Counted from the stretch's first letter, positions 34,940 to 48,332 are shown. The stretch is DNA of 64,000 bases from Cyclina sinensis (GCA_012932295.1 JAAONU010000013.1:39384627-39448626), one strand, 5' to 3'. Translations and numbers: made by a program. The notes: generated by a model not told the origin, from the sequence alone.

Positions 34940-37900
34940 CTGGAAAATTAAAAATAATTAAATTAATTTATAATTTATTAAAATTTAATTAATTAATTAT
35001 GAAAATAGTGGAAATTATATTAACATAAACCACTTGAACACATTAAATCCTACCCTGCCATATTTCTACAATGGGCTCCTTCACCATCAATTCATATGGA
35101 CATATCTATCTTATACACAGGTACTGATAGATCACTTGAGTGAGCAGCAAACCTTTTAAACCAGGACCAAACTGTGCATATGTGCAGACTTGCATCAAGC
35201 TTTTTTTTTATCCTTTTCCATCATACAGTTACTGCAACTAAGGCTAAACCCTTATGTATTTTGAGCTAGTTTTCTCAAAAGATATCTGTTTTACTTTAGA
35301 CATTCAAAGGTTAAAATTGCCTTAAGTTGGCTTAATTTTTATCACTCATTTATTTCAAAACTATAGCTATACATGACTTTTACACTTACATGAACCGGTA
35401 TAATATGACTAGGACAATGAAGAGCTGGTATCCCATGTTGCACCAGTTTTTCCCTCAAGTATCGTACTGCCTCCTGGTGGCGGAACCGCAGTTGTCTCCC
35501 TTCATCACTTCTCAACACCTACAAAATGTAATGAACACAACATAGTTAGTGCTCGGTCATATGGCTTCGGCCGGTGCCGAGGGTAAACAACCCCAACATC
35601 ATCATTGTTATCTTGTTAAAATTTTCTGACACATGGTTGAAATCATAATCTAAAACATACAGTAATGTTAACAGTGACAGCTTTGATTAACAAGACTGCA
35701 TCAAAACACAAAGGAAAACACTTTCCTTACCTTTATAGAGGCCAGGGCACCTGCTAGAGTGGTAGGAGGCAATGATGTGGTAAATATGAAGCCAGCGGCA
35801 TAACTCCGTATCATATCAACTGTGCTTGCTGATCCAGCTATGTAACCACCTATATTTCCAAATGCCTTTCCTGCACACACACAAAAAAAACAACCGACAT
35901 TCAAATTAGCTGCTAAATATTTGCTCTTGTATTAAATATAACAGGTTAAACTTAATTAGGAAGCACAGAATACTATGATCTGGTGCAAAAATACAGCTTG
36001 AAATAATACTATGGTAAGTATAATATCCTTTCTCTGAGGTGAGGGGCCTACTCGGCTTCATCATAATACAGTAGAACCTACTAACATACTGGACTTTTGT
36101 CATGTATATCTGCAACCAGCCACTGCTAGTAAAACAGTTCTTCTCTGCTAAACTTATAATCAATTTAAACAATCATCACCACTAAACAGAATGACACATG
36201 ATTTAAATTTCAACTAAAATATGTCAAATTAAAAACCTTCATAACGTTTTTGTTTCATCCATAAAATGTCACCTATTCTCCTTCACATTGCTATGGTTTT
36301 ATAATGTCTACATAGAAGTCTGTACTTGAAACAGCTTCCACTAATCATATTTTACCAGTAAAAACACTAATAAACTTTCCTTGCATCTTGTCTTCAACTA
36401 AACCTTTAATGTATTTCAAGGATACATGTACTTAAAATGTATACATTTGTGCAGATTAAAATCAAATATACCTAGAGTTCCTGTGATTATATCCATTTTG
36501 TCCATACAGCCATCACGTTCCCCAACCCCTGCTCCATTCTTCCCATACAGACCTACAGCATGTACTTCATCAACAAAGGTCAAGGCCCCATACTTGTGAG
36601 AAACCTCACATAACTCTTTCAAAGGGCAAACAGCACCTAAATGTTAAGCATTGTGGTTACTTCCCCTTACACATATGAAAAAATAGTTCAGTCATGTTCC
36701 TTTAGACATTTTTGTAATATGTAATATTCTTGCACTGGCCAACGGCCATAAGTTATAGTAAATAAACATGAGCCATTGTCTTTTAGAAAGGTAAATTCTG
36801 TTTCCATGGAATAGATCTACAATTATTGGTAAAATCTTAAGTTCTTTGTCAACTCTTATTTTTGTTTTATATCTACTGTTGTTCAACACAACCATATAAC
36901 TTATATTTGAATGATATTCCTTTGGCAGAAAGGCTAATAAACATAAGACTTATAGACATATGATACACTCCAATCATTGTAAACTAAAATGATTGAAATA
37001 TATTTACCATCCATAGAATGCACAGTTTCGAATGCCACAATTTTGGGTATAGCCGGGTCCACCTGTTTCAGCAGCTGTTCCAAGTGTTCTGGGTCATTGT
37101 GCCTGAAAATATGCTTAGGGGCGCCACTTGTCCGTATACCATGTATCATTGACGCATGATTGCCTTGGTCAGAAAATACATTAACACCTGAAAAATGTCA
37201 AAGCAACACTGAAATTAACTGAAATTAATTGAAATTAAGTTTTCCTTGGGAAAAAACGGCATTCGAAATTACTTATGTCAAGTAAGTGAAGCCTTACCTG
37301 AGTAAGAAACATTTACTTTTCCATTCTACTGGGACAACTTATGGCTCCATTAACAGTTCAAAAACTTAAACTTTCTTCTAGAAAAAAACGTCAACAGATT
37401 TTTTACAAAAAGAAGGAAATAAAGATATATCAGACTTTATAATGCAAAAAAAATCAATGTATACTTTGTTAAATTCTAGTCCTCAGTACAATATTAAGGT
37501 AATACTACTAAATTGCATTTCATAGGTTTCACAATTTCTTTGAAAATTCAACAAAATGTAATATAGGTTATAAAAAGATGAACAGATTTCTAACAGGTGT
37601 GTGAAAGAAATGACAGAAAAACTGTATCATATCAAGAGAAAAAGTTCCAAAATTAACTTTGGAAACTGTCGATGATAAAATGCCAAACTAACCACTGGTA
37701 TTTGATAACCTTAGCATCTAAACATTATAACTTTACCTGGCAGAGCCTTTCCAAGAGTGTACAGAGTGGAGTCATTAGCAACAAAACAAGAAGTGAAAAT
37801 CAAGGCAGCATCTTTCTGGTGAAGTGACGCTATTTCTTTTTCAAGGTTTTCATGAAGAGGAGAGTTCCCCGATATATTCCGTGTCCCACCTGCCCCTGCA

Positions 37901-40900
37901 CCATGCTCCAATAGGGCATTCCTGAAATGATATAGAAATACAATAAATGCTGATAATATAAAAAAAATTCTGTTTTTGCATACATTTTTTCCAGTCTTAC
38001 ATGAAGCTTAACCTATCTGAGGTTTTCGAAACATTACTCCTCATTCTAACACTTGGCGAAAAATCGAAATATTTGGTATAAAGGTGCATAAACTTAAAAT
38101 TCCACTGCATAAAATATCTAATGAACAATACAACTCAAGAAAATCGCAGGCCTAGAAGAAAAATTTTGTAACACTGCATATAAACCAAAAGGTAGGCTAT
38201 CATAATTCAGAATGCATACACAAATTTCTAGTTCATCTGATCTATACCAGCTAGTAGTTCAAAAGGCATTGTCAGATTGTCACCTACCACAGCCTTACTT
38301 TCCGAGCAATAGCTGTCAGAATGACACTGATGCTCCCTTATGCGTATGAGAAATCCCGAAGACTGATTAAGAATGTCAACTCAGCATGATGACCCTAATA
38401 CAACTGAATGCAGAGTAACCTACTTATAAAACTGAACTATGTTCAAAATTCCTGGATTCTCTTATTCTCAAATAACTTACTGAAAACCACTTCTGAAGTG
38501 TAGGCCATTGTGAACTTGGCTCAAGTCAATAGGATTTATCTACACATGCTTAACAGTCCTGTGAAGGGATCTGGAAGCAGTTATGAGTTATTGATCAGAA
38601 ACTAGGAGCTTCACCACTGACCCTGTGAGCCTAAAAAAGGGGTTCACCCATCAAGCCAAACTATCCTGTAAAGTCTGAAGGTCCTGGGTGCTGTTGCTGT
38701 TGACATCCACTGCATACATGTGATAACTTTGGTAACTCATAACTGGATTTTCAGCTGGATTTTTAGCTTGAAAACTGGATTTTTTTATCGAGGCGTTTTC
38801 GCAAAAAGAAAGACAAGAAGAACAGCAAAGAAAACTCGTGAAGTGTTTTTTGTTCTTATTTAATGCATAAATGTTGCACTACTTGCAAAAGGCATAATCT
38901 GTTCTCTTAGCACACTTTCCTAGCCATTTATATTCAGATTCCCACAGATGATTGAATTTTGTTTTTGTCTTTTGAATTTTAGCTTTTGGACAGGAGTCCT
39001 TACACAGGGCTCATACTATGGTCAAAATTTTGGGAGAAGTGACTTCTCCCTAAGACATGATTTTTTTCACCAGAATTTTTTTGAACAAAATTACAATTTT
39101 TAGACGTATATTATGTTGATTCATTATAATTGTTGCTTTCAAAAGTAACTACGACAAAACTATTCAAGTTTTAGAGAAAAGGAAACTTTTCACTGTTTTT
39201 CTATAAATATGAAAATACGACGGGGTCGCGGAAATATATGACAATCGGAATTTATCCGAGATTTTCACTCGCTGATTCATGTTTAATGAACTAAATATTT
39301 GCTGTAATTGTTTTCCTTCAATTTTTTAAGTTTGTCTTAAATCTTCTTGACCTTTTCTTATAAATACCAAAACGTATTTCAGCCATTTTCATACTCTAAA
39401 TGTGTTGTGTATCGAGTGTCAAAACGGGATTTAATGAATGGAAGTAGTAAAATGCGCTCTGATTGGTCAATACTTTGAAGGTAGTATGTATTGATCGCCG
39501 TTTCCGAGTATAAGTTCCGCCCATAACCGGAGCTGAGCAAATTATAGACGTCGGAAGATATGTTTTTTTTCTTCTTGATTCTAATATCGGGAATTTTGAA
39601 TTAATACCGGGACAGCTGGAATTGATGTTGAATAACGGGAATTTTCAAAATCCCGCCGGGATATCACATGTATGCCACTGTTTCAAAGTGCAGGCCACTG
39701 TGACCTTGACCTTTGAACATCCTGGCCAAACAATATGATCATAATGCAAAACCTACCTACCAAACCTCGAGTCTCTGTGTCCTCAAGTTACTGATCAGAA
39801 ACAAAGTGATCTTTCGACTAATCAACATCTGCAAAACAATATACCTTTTCTTCTTTTAAGAGGAGCATAAAAAGAGTTGAAGATTTACACAGTAACCCTA
39901 CCTGACTGCTTCAGTAACTTTTGGATGCCAGCTCATACCAAGGTAGTCATTACTGCACCAGACACTGATATCTCTCTTGTGATCTGAATGCTCCTCTGCC
40001 ATCGGAAACATCGGACCTTTACGCAAAACCTTTTTGAACACACGGTACGAGTGGTCCTTCTTTTTCTTCTCGATCTGAGTGTTGAAGAACTGGTCATAGT
40101 TGAACAGGTTCTGACCAGGAGCTGAAAAGTCATTCAAATGATTCAGTTTCTTCATTTTATGCCCAATACAATTGCAAAGTATAACATATTTATGGATACA
40201 AAAATGCTTTCAAAATTGTTATGTTACAACAACTGATTAAACTATGGTATACATAATGCTGACGAGATTACTGATCTGAATTAAAAGTAGAATTCAGGGT
40301 TATAGATTTTGAGAAATATTCACTTAGTATATCACTATAATTATCGTCACCATAATAACCATTCCTGTTATTGTTGTTCTAGAAAACAACATACTGCTCT
40401 AAAATTTACACAGTTAAGTGAATTAAAGCAAAACTAACGAAATGTAAATAACAAACAAATTAATCAGAAATGTGCATGGTTAACTGTCAGAGTACTACAG
40501 TTCAGACTTGAGTTATTACACTTAGAAATTTACTTCTGCATTTGCAATTTTATTTTGCAGCCTTAAGCCTGAAGGGGGCTTTAAGATACTTAGCAATTTC
40601 GAAATTTTCAAACACCTGTTAACTCATGGTCTATTTTTACTACACATATGTCTTCTTAATTCACAACTAAGAATTGTAAAATTGTGTAAAAGAATTCAAT
40701 GGCAAAATCTGGGTTTGTTTTTTTGTCTTGCAGTGACAGGAACACAACAAATGATTAAGGACAATAAAATTGATGTTCAAACAAATGAGAAGAATTCCTA
40801 CAGAAGCAAGTTATCCTTGCCTATGCTATATCAGTGACTGGGGTCAGAAGGAATGTGAACTGTACTCCGGCTAGTCTTAGTGTACACATGCTTTCAAGCC

Positions 40901-43900
40901 AAATGATTTCACCATAGGGCCATATATATGAACTTGCACAAACTATTTATAATTTACATAATGTGTAAAGTTAATACAAGTGTGTGTTAAATACACACTC
41001 TTAGGACCTCCACCTCTATCTGAGGACTTCTTCTTTGGGCTCTCCTCTTTCTCCGGCATCAATCCTGCAGGCTTTGTATCTGCCTCAGCTAAGTTGTCCA
41101 GCAAAGGAGATGCTTTCAAGAACTCTTTAAACTTTTCTTGTGTCTTCAAAGATACCTGCATTCCTTCAATCCCACCCTCTCTTTTCTCATTTTCTCCTGG
41201 AGTCACCTTTTCTGTTGAATACAGAATGTAAGTTCAATTTATTGACTGTAAACCCTTTGCACAAAAATTATTGGAGACAAGACCACCTATTAACCCAATG
41301 TAAAGGCTGAATGTATAGAAAACTTAAAACTTTAAGTCTGCAGAAATGGGTCCTGCATATCACAATGAGGGTAAATTGTCAGACTCTGGTGCATAGGATG
41401 TGGGTTCAAAACCTATGAGCAGACTTGGAAAGTGCTTTCAACAGTGTGTACACTGAGAACTCTAGAAAGCAATGACTGGGAGTAGCTAGCTGTAAAAACT
41501 TCTCTGCAATTAATACAAAATCTATCAGTTTAAACCAAGATTTTTTCCATCTGATTTCATATTTTAAAATTCCTTTCAAAAGTCTTCAACAGTATGGTAA
41601 AAAGATGACTAAAACATGCAAAAATTTGATATCTCTACAAGTGAATCATTTCCATAATCACAGATTCCAGGAAGGCTCAACTCTTCCAGATTCTCTCTTC
41701 CCTTACTTTTAAATGACTATCAATAACATTACCAAGTGACCTTATTGTGTTGTATTGATCAAAGGTATTATTCAATCTTATTTTTGCCTTTCACAACTCA
41801 AATATAACAGACAAACAAACTGATTACAATCTGTGACTATGAAAGTACAATAGATTACGTGGCTATGTGATCACTACCTTGGACATGAATAGTGTCTTCC
41901 TGGACTTCTTCACTAACAGGGGTCACAGATTTCAACTCATTTGCCAAAAATGGGCACTTGCTTTTTTCTGTTTCACCAGCTGTAATGAAAAACAACAATA
42001 AATCATTTTAACTATGTGGAGAAAATATTCTTACTCTGTCTCTAATAAATAAATGTGATATACGGGCAACTGTCAAACATACAATTCTCATTAGCAAGGA
42101 CTAACTGTTAATCTGAAATCGACGGCTCAGAGCAGAACTAATGTATTTTCTTCTTATCTCTATGTAGTTACAACAGTTTGGCACTGAGACTTTGAAATAT
42201 GACCTTATATAAGTCCAAATAAAAAATACGACCACAGAAGGTTTGGCAGTATATCTTTATATTTAAAGATTAGATTAGATTAGATAAAGTCACTCTACAT
42301 TCAATTTGAATTTCCATCATCAGTGCTAAAAATAAATCTTACATTAACCATTTCTTTATTCATAATACTGTGTCATCATAGTAATGAGTCAGTAACATTT
42401 TTAAAATCTAAGTACATTTGCCAACAACCAGATATTCATAGGTGAAACCTTCTCTGACCTGTCAGTAAAAATAGCCTTCATTATGCACTGTAAAGGTTTT
42501 TCCAACTTATGTTTCAATTTCTTGGAATGTTTCTATCAACAATTAATGCTTCTCGCTGTATCCAGTTTTCCCTATTATTAACAGGCAATAATGATCAAAT
42601 CCACAATGAAGGAATAACGGAAATAACTGGAGCACAGAGTGAGAGTATTCAAATGCAGACATTTAGCCAAAGGTCAACTTCTTTCATGTCTAACATTTTA
42701 ACCCTGAACATGCTGAAATTTTGTAATGGATTTGCCTAGCTTTAAATTTGGAACAGTCCATTCAAAGTTTAAGGGATTTCAATATTAAAATACAAAAATG
42801 GAGCTACCAACAGTATAGAGCCTGGTCAGACTGCACGCAGGCTGGCCAGGCTCTATACTGGTGGCAAAGGCTAATCACTTTCGGTTCCAGCATGTTAAGG
42901 GTTAAGTCACCCTTGAATGATCTGCATATACATTTCATTAATAATAACAACCTAATTGTTTAAAGTTATATAAATTGTAAAACAAAACCTAAAAATGTCA
43001 GATGTTTCAGTTTGCACTCATGCGAACTTGTAGAAAAACAAACATCACCAAGTCATGAACTAAAATAACAATTAATGGTACTAGAAGATATATTTTATTT
43101 CAAATTTATTTTAGAAGTGAAAAAAATTTTTGCTACTTCTAATTTTTATATATTTTTAATATTCACTGGTTTTTAGTTTATTTTTTCTGTTATGCATCTT
43201 TATTACTTTGACCTGTTAATTATGTATATTCAAAGTAAATATCAGTGTTTAAAATGACCAAGATTCATAATAAAAGCTGAAAACACAGTTCTGTTCAGAA
43301 ACCATCTTACAGTTTCACTACCAAGATGGATACAAATGGGAATACTTCTCCCAGTGCAGATGTACAGGGCCAGTCAAAATTGATTTTTGGGTTATGCCCC
43401 TTAGGGCATCACCCAGTATACTAGCGAGTTTTCAAAATGCGACAGAGCGTCTACTGAAAAAGAATATGGAGCAGAGCATCTAGATCCGGAGATTTTCTGA
43501 CATCCTTATTCTGCGGCCCTGCAGTCCTATTTGTGACCCTTGTTTTAACAATGTGCCATCATGTGATTAAGGAAGCTGCATTCAATGTATTGAATCTGAT
43601 TGTATCAATGTGAGTGGCAAATATATGTTTGTGTTTTTAGGTAAATGATGTGTTTAAATTCAACAGAGACATTGATTGTAATTTACATATAATTTTGCAT
43701 AATTTTTAAAAACGACAGAAATAAAATTGAAATCTATTTACTGCACAAAGAAAACAGACTTACAATTCAGACTTTGGGATTTTCGCAACTGTTTTGCCGT
43801 AGAAACATGTTGAACACTAAAATTATTTGATATAAACATTAGATTTGATATTTTTAAATGAAGCCTCATTTAAATAAATGTTTAGAACTTCAACAATTTG

Positions 43901-44967
43901 AACAATTTCGCAGAATTCAGAAAATGCATATAATGTCAGCAGGTGATGTGAGTGTTGCTAAATTAACTGTATATTCCTTTATCTATTTGAGTTTATTTCT
44001 CGTCGGTACGTGTTGACCATTTGACTGACGTCCCATAGAGAGGTTAGCTTTTTTAGGATGTTGGGTGTAGTGCAAGACAAGAAAGCATCTCATTTCAATG
44101 ACGCCTCTGGTTCTTTTGCATGCTCAGTGTATAGCACTAATATATAGGACCCCTGAAATATCAGTTCAGTGCATTACCACTGCTCCTGCAGGATACCAGC
44201 TTGTTGAAATGTGACAACAATGCAAAATACAGTGGTTTCATTTCAAATGTGTAAGTAAATATATAATGCATGCTGGAAATGTTAGTCTTGTAAAATATAA
44301 AATTGTTATGCTGTTCCCTTTTTAATCTTCCCTTTTTAGCTCTTACGATACTTTAATTATTTCTAAAGTAGATGACCGTAGTTGTCTTGAGTTCTCAAAG
44401 ATTTATTTTTATAGTGTATTCATTATATCATGTGCTTGTAAACACTAATACTATATATTCTAAAAAAAATTACTAGCTTTGTTCACACACTGACAAATTT
44501 ACTAACATAGACTGAAATATTAAAGGAAGAGGACAACTATCAATATCGCGAGGAATGTTGCATAAAGATTTGATCATATGTAAAATTCAATTAATTGGCA
44601 TAACCCATTGGATGCTTTTTTTAAGCAGCCAACTTGTTACCATTATATTCAGCTGTTAAAGTACAAAACAATGCAAAATGAATTTGTTAACCAAGGTCAA
44701 TCATATGACCACATATATAGCTTTATATAAGCAACTCATGCTTCGAAATATTTTTACTTTTTATATGTAAATTACAAAAGAAAATATTGACAGAAACACG
44801 GTAAACATTTTACCTTGAGACTGAGCTAGGTTGTCTAGCTGGGTGGAACTCATCATTCTTGTCATGATTGGGCAACTCCCCACGTGATTGGTCAAAAGGC
44901 TTCGTGCATTCTGGGTGATCTGGTTCACCGACACACGTGTCAGAAATGGACAGCGTAAGGCCTTCAT
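34598..44967 (-). CDS. ALAS: 5-aminolevulinate synthase, mitochondrial
   Basis: Ten coding exons join with every phase kept: 44967-44814, 41979-41878, 41211-40999, 40121-39902, 37921-37737, 37187-37008, 36636-36472, 35870-35731, 35518-35390, 34939-34598; 1,830 nt, 609 aa (human ALAS1 640, ALAS2 587). The PLP enzyme condenses glycine with succinyl-CoA, first step of haem synthesis in the matrix. The N-terminus is basic and mitochondrial-targeting. Cys-Pro haem-regulatory motifs at C6, C32 and C60 suggest haem feedback on import or stability. Core motifs: [12 protein letters not shown] from 237, ETVHSMDG before 352, [11 protein letters not shown] with D374, catalytic lysine K408 in [20 protein letters not shown], and QAINYPTV...RIAPTPHHT. 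Exon 1 has an acceptor 9 bp before the ATG, so a 5' UTR exon lies upstream and was not found. Confidence 0.97.
35390..35518 (-). CDS. ALAS: ALAS coding exon 9
   Basis: Residues 454-496, exactly 43 codons, phase 0 both ends: [18 protein letters not shown] ... [12 protein letters not shown]. Missed as an open frame because it has no ATG. Confidence 0.95.
35731..35870 (-). CDS. ALAS: ALAS coding exon 8
   Basis: Residues 407-453: [13 protein letters not shown] with the Schiff-base lysine K408, then [20 protein letters not shown]. Confidence 0.96.
36472..36636 (-). CDS. ALAS: ALAS coding exon 7
   Basis: Residues 352-406: [19 protein letters not shown], then [13 protein letters not shown] with the PLP-nitrogen aspartate, ending at ITGTL. 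Confidence 0.96.
37008..37187 (-). CDS. ALAS: ALAS coding exon 6
   Basis: Residues 292-351: [20 protein letters not shown] and [11 protein letters not shown]. The first dozen residues precede the first ATG and come only from the spliced reading. Confidence 0.96.
37737..37921 (-). CDS. ALAS: ALAS coding exon 5
   Basis: Residues 230-291 with the glycine-rich [19 protein letters not shown] cofactor/substrate loop and [17 protein letters not shown]. Confidence 0.96.
37922..39901. other. ALAS intron with repeat-derived DNA
   Basis: Noncoding. 39005-39660 looks repeat-derived: GGGAGAAGTGACTTCTCCC palindrome at 39032-39050 and a GGGAATTTTCAAAATCCCG inverted motif at 39639-39657. Confidence 0.45.
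39902..40121 (-). CDS. ALAS: ALAS coding exon 4
   Basis: Residues 157-229. Start of the catalytic core: [20 protein letters not shown], ...[16 protein letters not shown]. The ATG seen upstream at 40155 is in the intron. Confidence 0.94.
40999..41211 (-). CDS. ALAS: ALAS coding exon 3
   Basis: Residues 86-156, a charged, poorly conserved linker ([13 protein letters not shown], then [17 protein letters not shown]) between presequence and catalytic core. Donor CCTAAGA|GTGTGT is chosen because it alone keeps phase. Confidence 0.85.
41878..41979 (-). CDS. ALAS: ALAS coding exon 2
   Basis: Residues 52-85, third haem motif KCPFL, then an acidic linker. Too short to stand out as an open frame; found by splice phase (acceptor CATTACAG, donor CAAG|GTAGTG). 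Confidence 0.9.
42807..42900. repeat. short hairpin repeat (copy 1)
   Basis: CAGTATAGAGCCTGG (42811-42825) pairs perfectly with CCAGGCTCTATACTG (42846-42860) around a 20-base loop, followed by GTGGCAAAGGC. Shares loop and flank phrases with the copies at 47 and 53 kb in the opposite orientation. In an ALAS intron. Confidence 0.7.
42901..44813. other. ALAS intron, no further feature
   Basis: AT-rich. A small ATGCCCCTTAGGGCAT palindrome at 43394-43409 marks another degraded repeat. No exon seen. Confidence 0.4.
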
Positions 44968-44976
44968 TGCTGTTCT
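44814..44976 (-). CDS. ALAS: ALAS first coding exon
   Basis: Acceptor TTCCTTTTCAG before 44976, ATG at 44967, donor CAAG|GTAAAA. Residues 1-51: presequence with RCPFL and SCPIM haem motifs. Confidence 0.92.
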
Positions 44977-45064
44977 GAAAAGGAATTAAAAATGCTTCTA
45001 TAAAATGATTCAAAAACAAAGTGAAGTTCCACTAACAAGTCCATTTTAATAATAATAATTAAAC

Positions 45065-45650
45065 CATAAGAAAACAAGAGCTATCAATTAAGGTGACGAA
45101 TACCCCCAGATGCTGCCTTGACACAGCACTTTTTACATTTATAGTTTGTCTGCCATAATATAAAAAAAACTGGCTGAAAATTTCAAAACTCTAACTTCTG
45201 TGGAAAGTTAACTCAGCAGTATAAGTGAACCATATGGATTAAAACACACAAAATTAACCATCAAGCAAAAAAATTTCAGCAGAAATCATTGCAAACACTA
45301 CATGAAGAGGACTTGTCCATGTCACTGTTCAGTTCCAGTCTAATGAATTTTCACTGAGCTATGGCCTTTTGATTTTTTTTATATATATAAAAGATAAAAC
45401 GTTTGTCTAGTTTAAATTTGTCTGGGCTATTTTCAGCCATTATTAATTTGGTGTATAAGCAAACTTCTCTAGTACTTAGCCCAGATTTGCATGTCCTCAT
45501 CATGAGGCAAAGTGGACTTGACACATGCACAAGTAGGCTTGGTACTTATATGACAGTCCAGACAAATTTTGTGTATGGACCGCCGGACCACTGACAAATG
45601 CATATGAATCCAATATAGCCTCCAGATATTCTATCTGGAGAGTATAATTA
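45065..45650. repeat. degenerate bivalve-type repeat
   Basis: Starts around GTGACGAATACCCCCAGATG, a left-edge motif related to GATTAATACCCCCGGAAGAC at 49527. Ends near CAGACAAATTTTGTGTATGGACCGCCGG and a CTCCAGATATTCTATCTGGAG hairpin. Noncoding. Confidence 0.5.
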
Positions 45651-47040
45651 GCAATCTACAAGAACCAAAGAATAAAACTTTTTAAAAAAAGTGCTAATGA
45701 AATCAATTAGTAAGTCCACATTACGACTGTTCCTATTGGAGGAATTTTAATGCATTTAGTAAAATACACATATATAACATAATGCCAATTGTCTTCCAAT
45801 AGTTTAAGTTGACTAAATAAGTCTTAATAATTAGCCAGCTTTATTGTTGTGATAATTTCCTGTATTTTTCACTGACTCAAGATCTTTATCTTCAAATACA
45901 CTTTTTCTTACAACAGAAGTAGATATAGTGTCATATCTATCAATTCACATGAACTTTATACACTATATCATCATTAGATTCCAGATAAGATTTTTTCTGT
46001 GATGCTTATTCAAAACAATGGCCAACAATTGATTCAACACAGAACTTCTCTTATATCAGAAATAATGAAGTCAGTCAGTACCTACTAATTCTTGAAAACA
46101 TTTTGGATTAAGTATTTCTGTCAGAATATTGTTACAATTCACTGATCAGATGTTTCTACAACGATAGACCTATACAGTACTTGTACAATACTTATATACT
46201 TGACCGATCACTCCTTCTGTGGTTTTTCCTTGAAAGTCTAGTTTTACTTTCAGAATTCCAGTTATTTTTATGATTATCTTCTAGGATTTTTTGTGATTCA
46301 GCTTAAAGCATATGAATAGGAAACATAAATGGAGTTTCCAATTAATCGATTTCCTATTTTTAGGTCAATCACTTCTTCACCTATGACGCTAAATATTCAA
46401 TAATGTGATTTCAAAAGGCCATTACTTGAATTTTTCACAGCTCCTTTGGTCAAATGAAAGCAATACTCTGGGTAATGGTGATATGGATGTATGTGAAACA
46501 ACTACCATTTTGTTGATTAGTTATATGTGTAATTAGTGACCCCTAGGTCATTGCAAATTCAAAAGAAAGGGTGCTCATTTATGGATCCACAGTGTGACCT
46601 TAAATCTAATAACAATAGGTTTTACCCACAAACATTGCCACATGTTCTTTTGTTATATACTTGTTTGTGATGAAAATATAACTGTACTTCTTTGCTAAAT
46701 CATGCAAATATGAGGGGTCAGTCATCAATAAGAACTAATCAGACAGGCTATTACAACCTTTTAAATTTGTTTTTAAGTTTGTATCTATTTGGTTTTAGGA
46801 CATAAAAATCAACAGTCAGGTAAGGTTTGCTGCTGATAAACCCAGTGTGTTACAGATCAGAGGGTTGGGCTGATAAGAAACGATACAGTATCTTGAAACA
46901 AATAACTTATGTAATGTAAGAATCTTTTAGTTGCTTAATAGAAATCTTAACTGGCAATTCAAGTATCAAGTCTTTACATCAGCTAAAACTTTAATATTTA
47001 GATTAGTATACAAATTTTAACATAAATAACCATTACTCAA
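45651..47040. other. noncoding upstream of ALAS coding exons
   Basis: AT-rich DNA with no supported feature. It may be intronic, because the ALAS 5' UTR exon lies somewhere upstream of 44977. Confidence 0.4.
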
Positions 47041-47045
47041 CTGAA

Positions 47046-47150
47046 GGCAATTGACTCTGCCTTTGCAACCAGTGCAGACCAAGATCAGCCTGCACATCTG
47101 ATCAGTCTGACAATGGTCTACACTATTCGCCATTCAGTCAGAAAATTTTC
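47046..47150. repeat. short hairpin repeat (copy 2)
   Basis: ACCAGTGCAGACCAAGATCA and TGGTCTACACTATTCGCC form imperfect inverted arms around CAGCCTGCACATCTGATCAG. Same family as 53035-53111. Confidence 0.7.
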
Positions 47151-48139
47151 AGTAAACACCCCTATAAACAATAAATGAATCTGTCCAAACTGAATGATGG
47201 ACAAGTCGATTTTAGATATTAAGCATATAGTAAGGGATAATATATGCGAGTTTAACTGACTATCACTTGTTACACTGCATATTTCTTTATATAATATCTG
47301 TTAAGTCTTCCAGTAATAACCTAAAGGAAAAATTGAAGTTAAAATCACAGCAAAGTTTTATTGTTACACTCCATATAATGTGAATCTGCACCCATGCTGA
47401 CAGCAATAAGTTTTGCTTCCGCCACCAATTGTGATATCATCAGACTCATTTTCTTTAAAGCAGCTCGTTCACAGATGGTCATCGACTAAGTCAGTAAGAA
47501 TTTGATTTTAACTCTGTGTATTACATCTATCAATACCTATCTGCAGACACACTGTCACCCAATGCATTAGTTCATGATTATAAAAAATATGGGTAGTTTC
47601 TCCATCATAGGCTAAAGCATTACAAACAGTATAAAACCTATATTTAGAATTTCTCTTTTTGTGTGCCATCACGACTGATCACATTCACTCTTCGCACATG
47701 CGCTCACATCATATCTGTTTTTGAACATTAGACAATAAAACCACAGACATTTGTTTGTGAATAAATGCCCCGAACCACTTTATAATTAACAAAATGTCTG
47801 AGGATCACTTTTCTCTACTACAAATATGATTTTAAACTTTCCAACAAAACATCGCTGTCAAAGTGTTGCCATTATATTGAAAATCAAAGTATATCAGCTG
47901 TTTCCAGTTACCTACAGGATCAGTTACAAAATCATTATTAAGTTCACAAAAGTCTTCAGTTTATTTATACAATGAATCTGAAACTTGACTGAGATTTTTA
48001 GACTGAGATTGTTCAACAGTTTAATATCTAATTTTTATTTACAGCTTAGGAGACCCAGAATTGGTGTCACAAAAGATTTTGTGATCAAGTGATGAAATTC
48101 TTTTGAGCGAGATCTGAGGTATGGTGGAAACCACACTGC
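47151..48139. other. noncoding, no feature seen
   Basis: AT-rich sequence without supported exon or repeat. Confidence 0.4.
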
Positions 48140-48149
48140 TTGGTGGCTC

Positions 48150-48332
48150 ACTTGGCAGTTTGGTTTGTTTTTATTGGTGTTTAACGCCAGTTTTTGAACA
48201 GCTAAGGTCATATCCCGGCGGTCAGTTCACCAAACCAGTGTTCCTGGGTATCCAAAGCTCTGTTGGTAGAGTGTTTGCATTGTAAGGGAAATGCCCCGAG
48301 TTCAAGTCCAGGGCAAGCCATGATTTTTTTAC
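48150..48332 (+). mobile_element. tRNA-derived SINE
   Basis: A tRNA-like stretch at 48251-48319 has an A-box-like AGCTCTGTTGGTAGAG and a B-box-like GAGTTCAAGTCC inside a CCCC/GGG arm. The anticodon stem is mispaired, so it is not a working tRNA. Upstream GTTTTTATTGGTGTTTAACG resembles a core seen in molluscan SINEs. A short T run follows. Order of core before tRNA head is unusual, so two fused repeats are possible. Confidence 0.6.

Noticed and set aside
36067..36078. TACAGTAGAACC as a second copy of the 450-532 MITE
   Set aside because: No inverted partner could be found nearby; at best a decayed end.
40122..40155. ATG at 40155 as an ALAS start
   Set aside because: It lies in the intron just upstream of the TTTTCAG acceptor; the phase joins cleanly to the upstream linker exon.
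48251..48319. Functional tRNA gene
   Set aside because: Anticodon stem mispaired and no clean acceptor stem; it is embedded in a SINE-like sequence.
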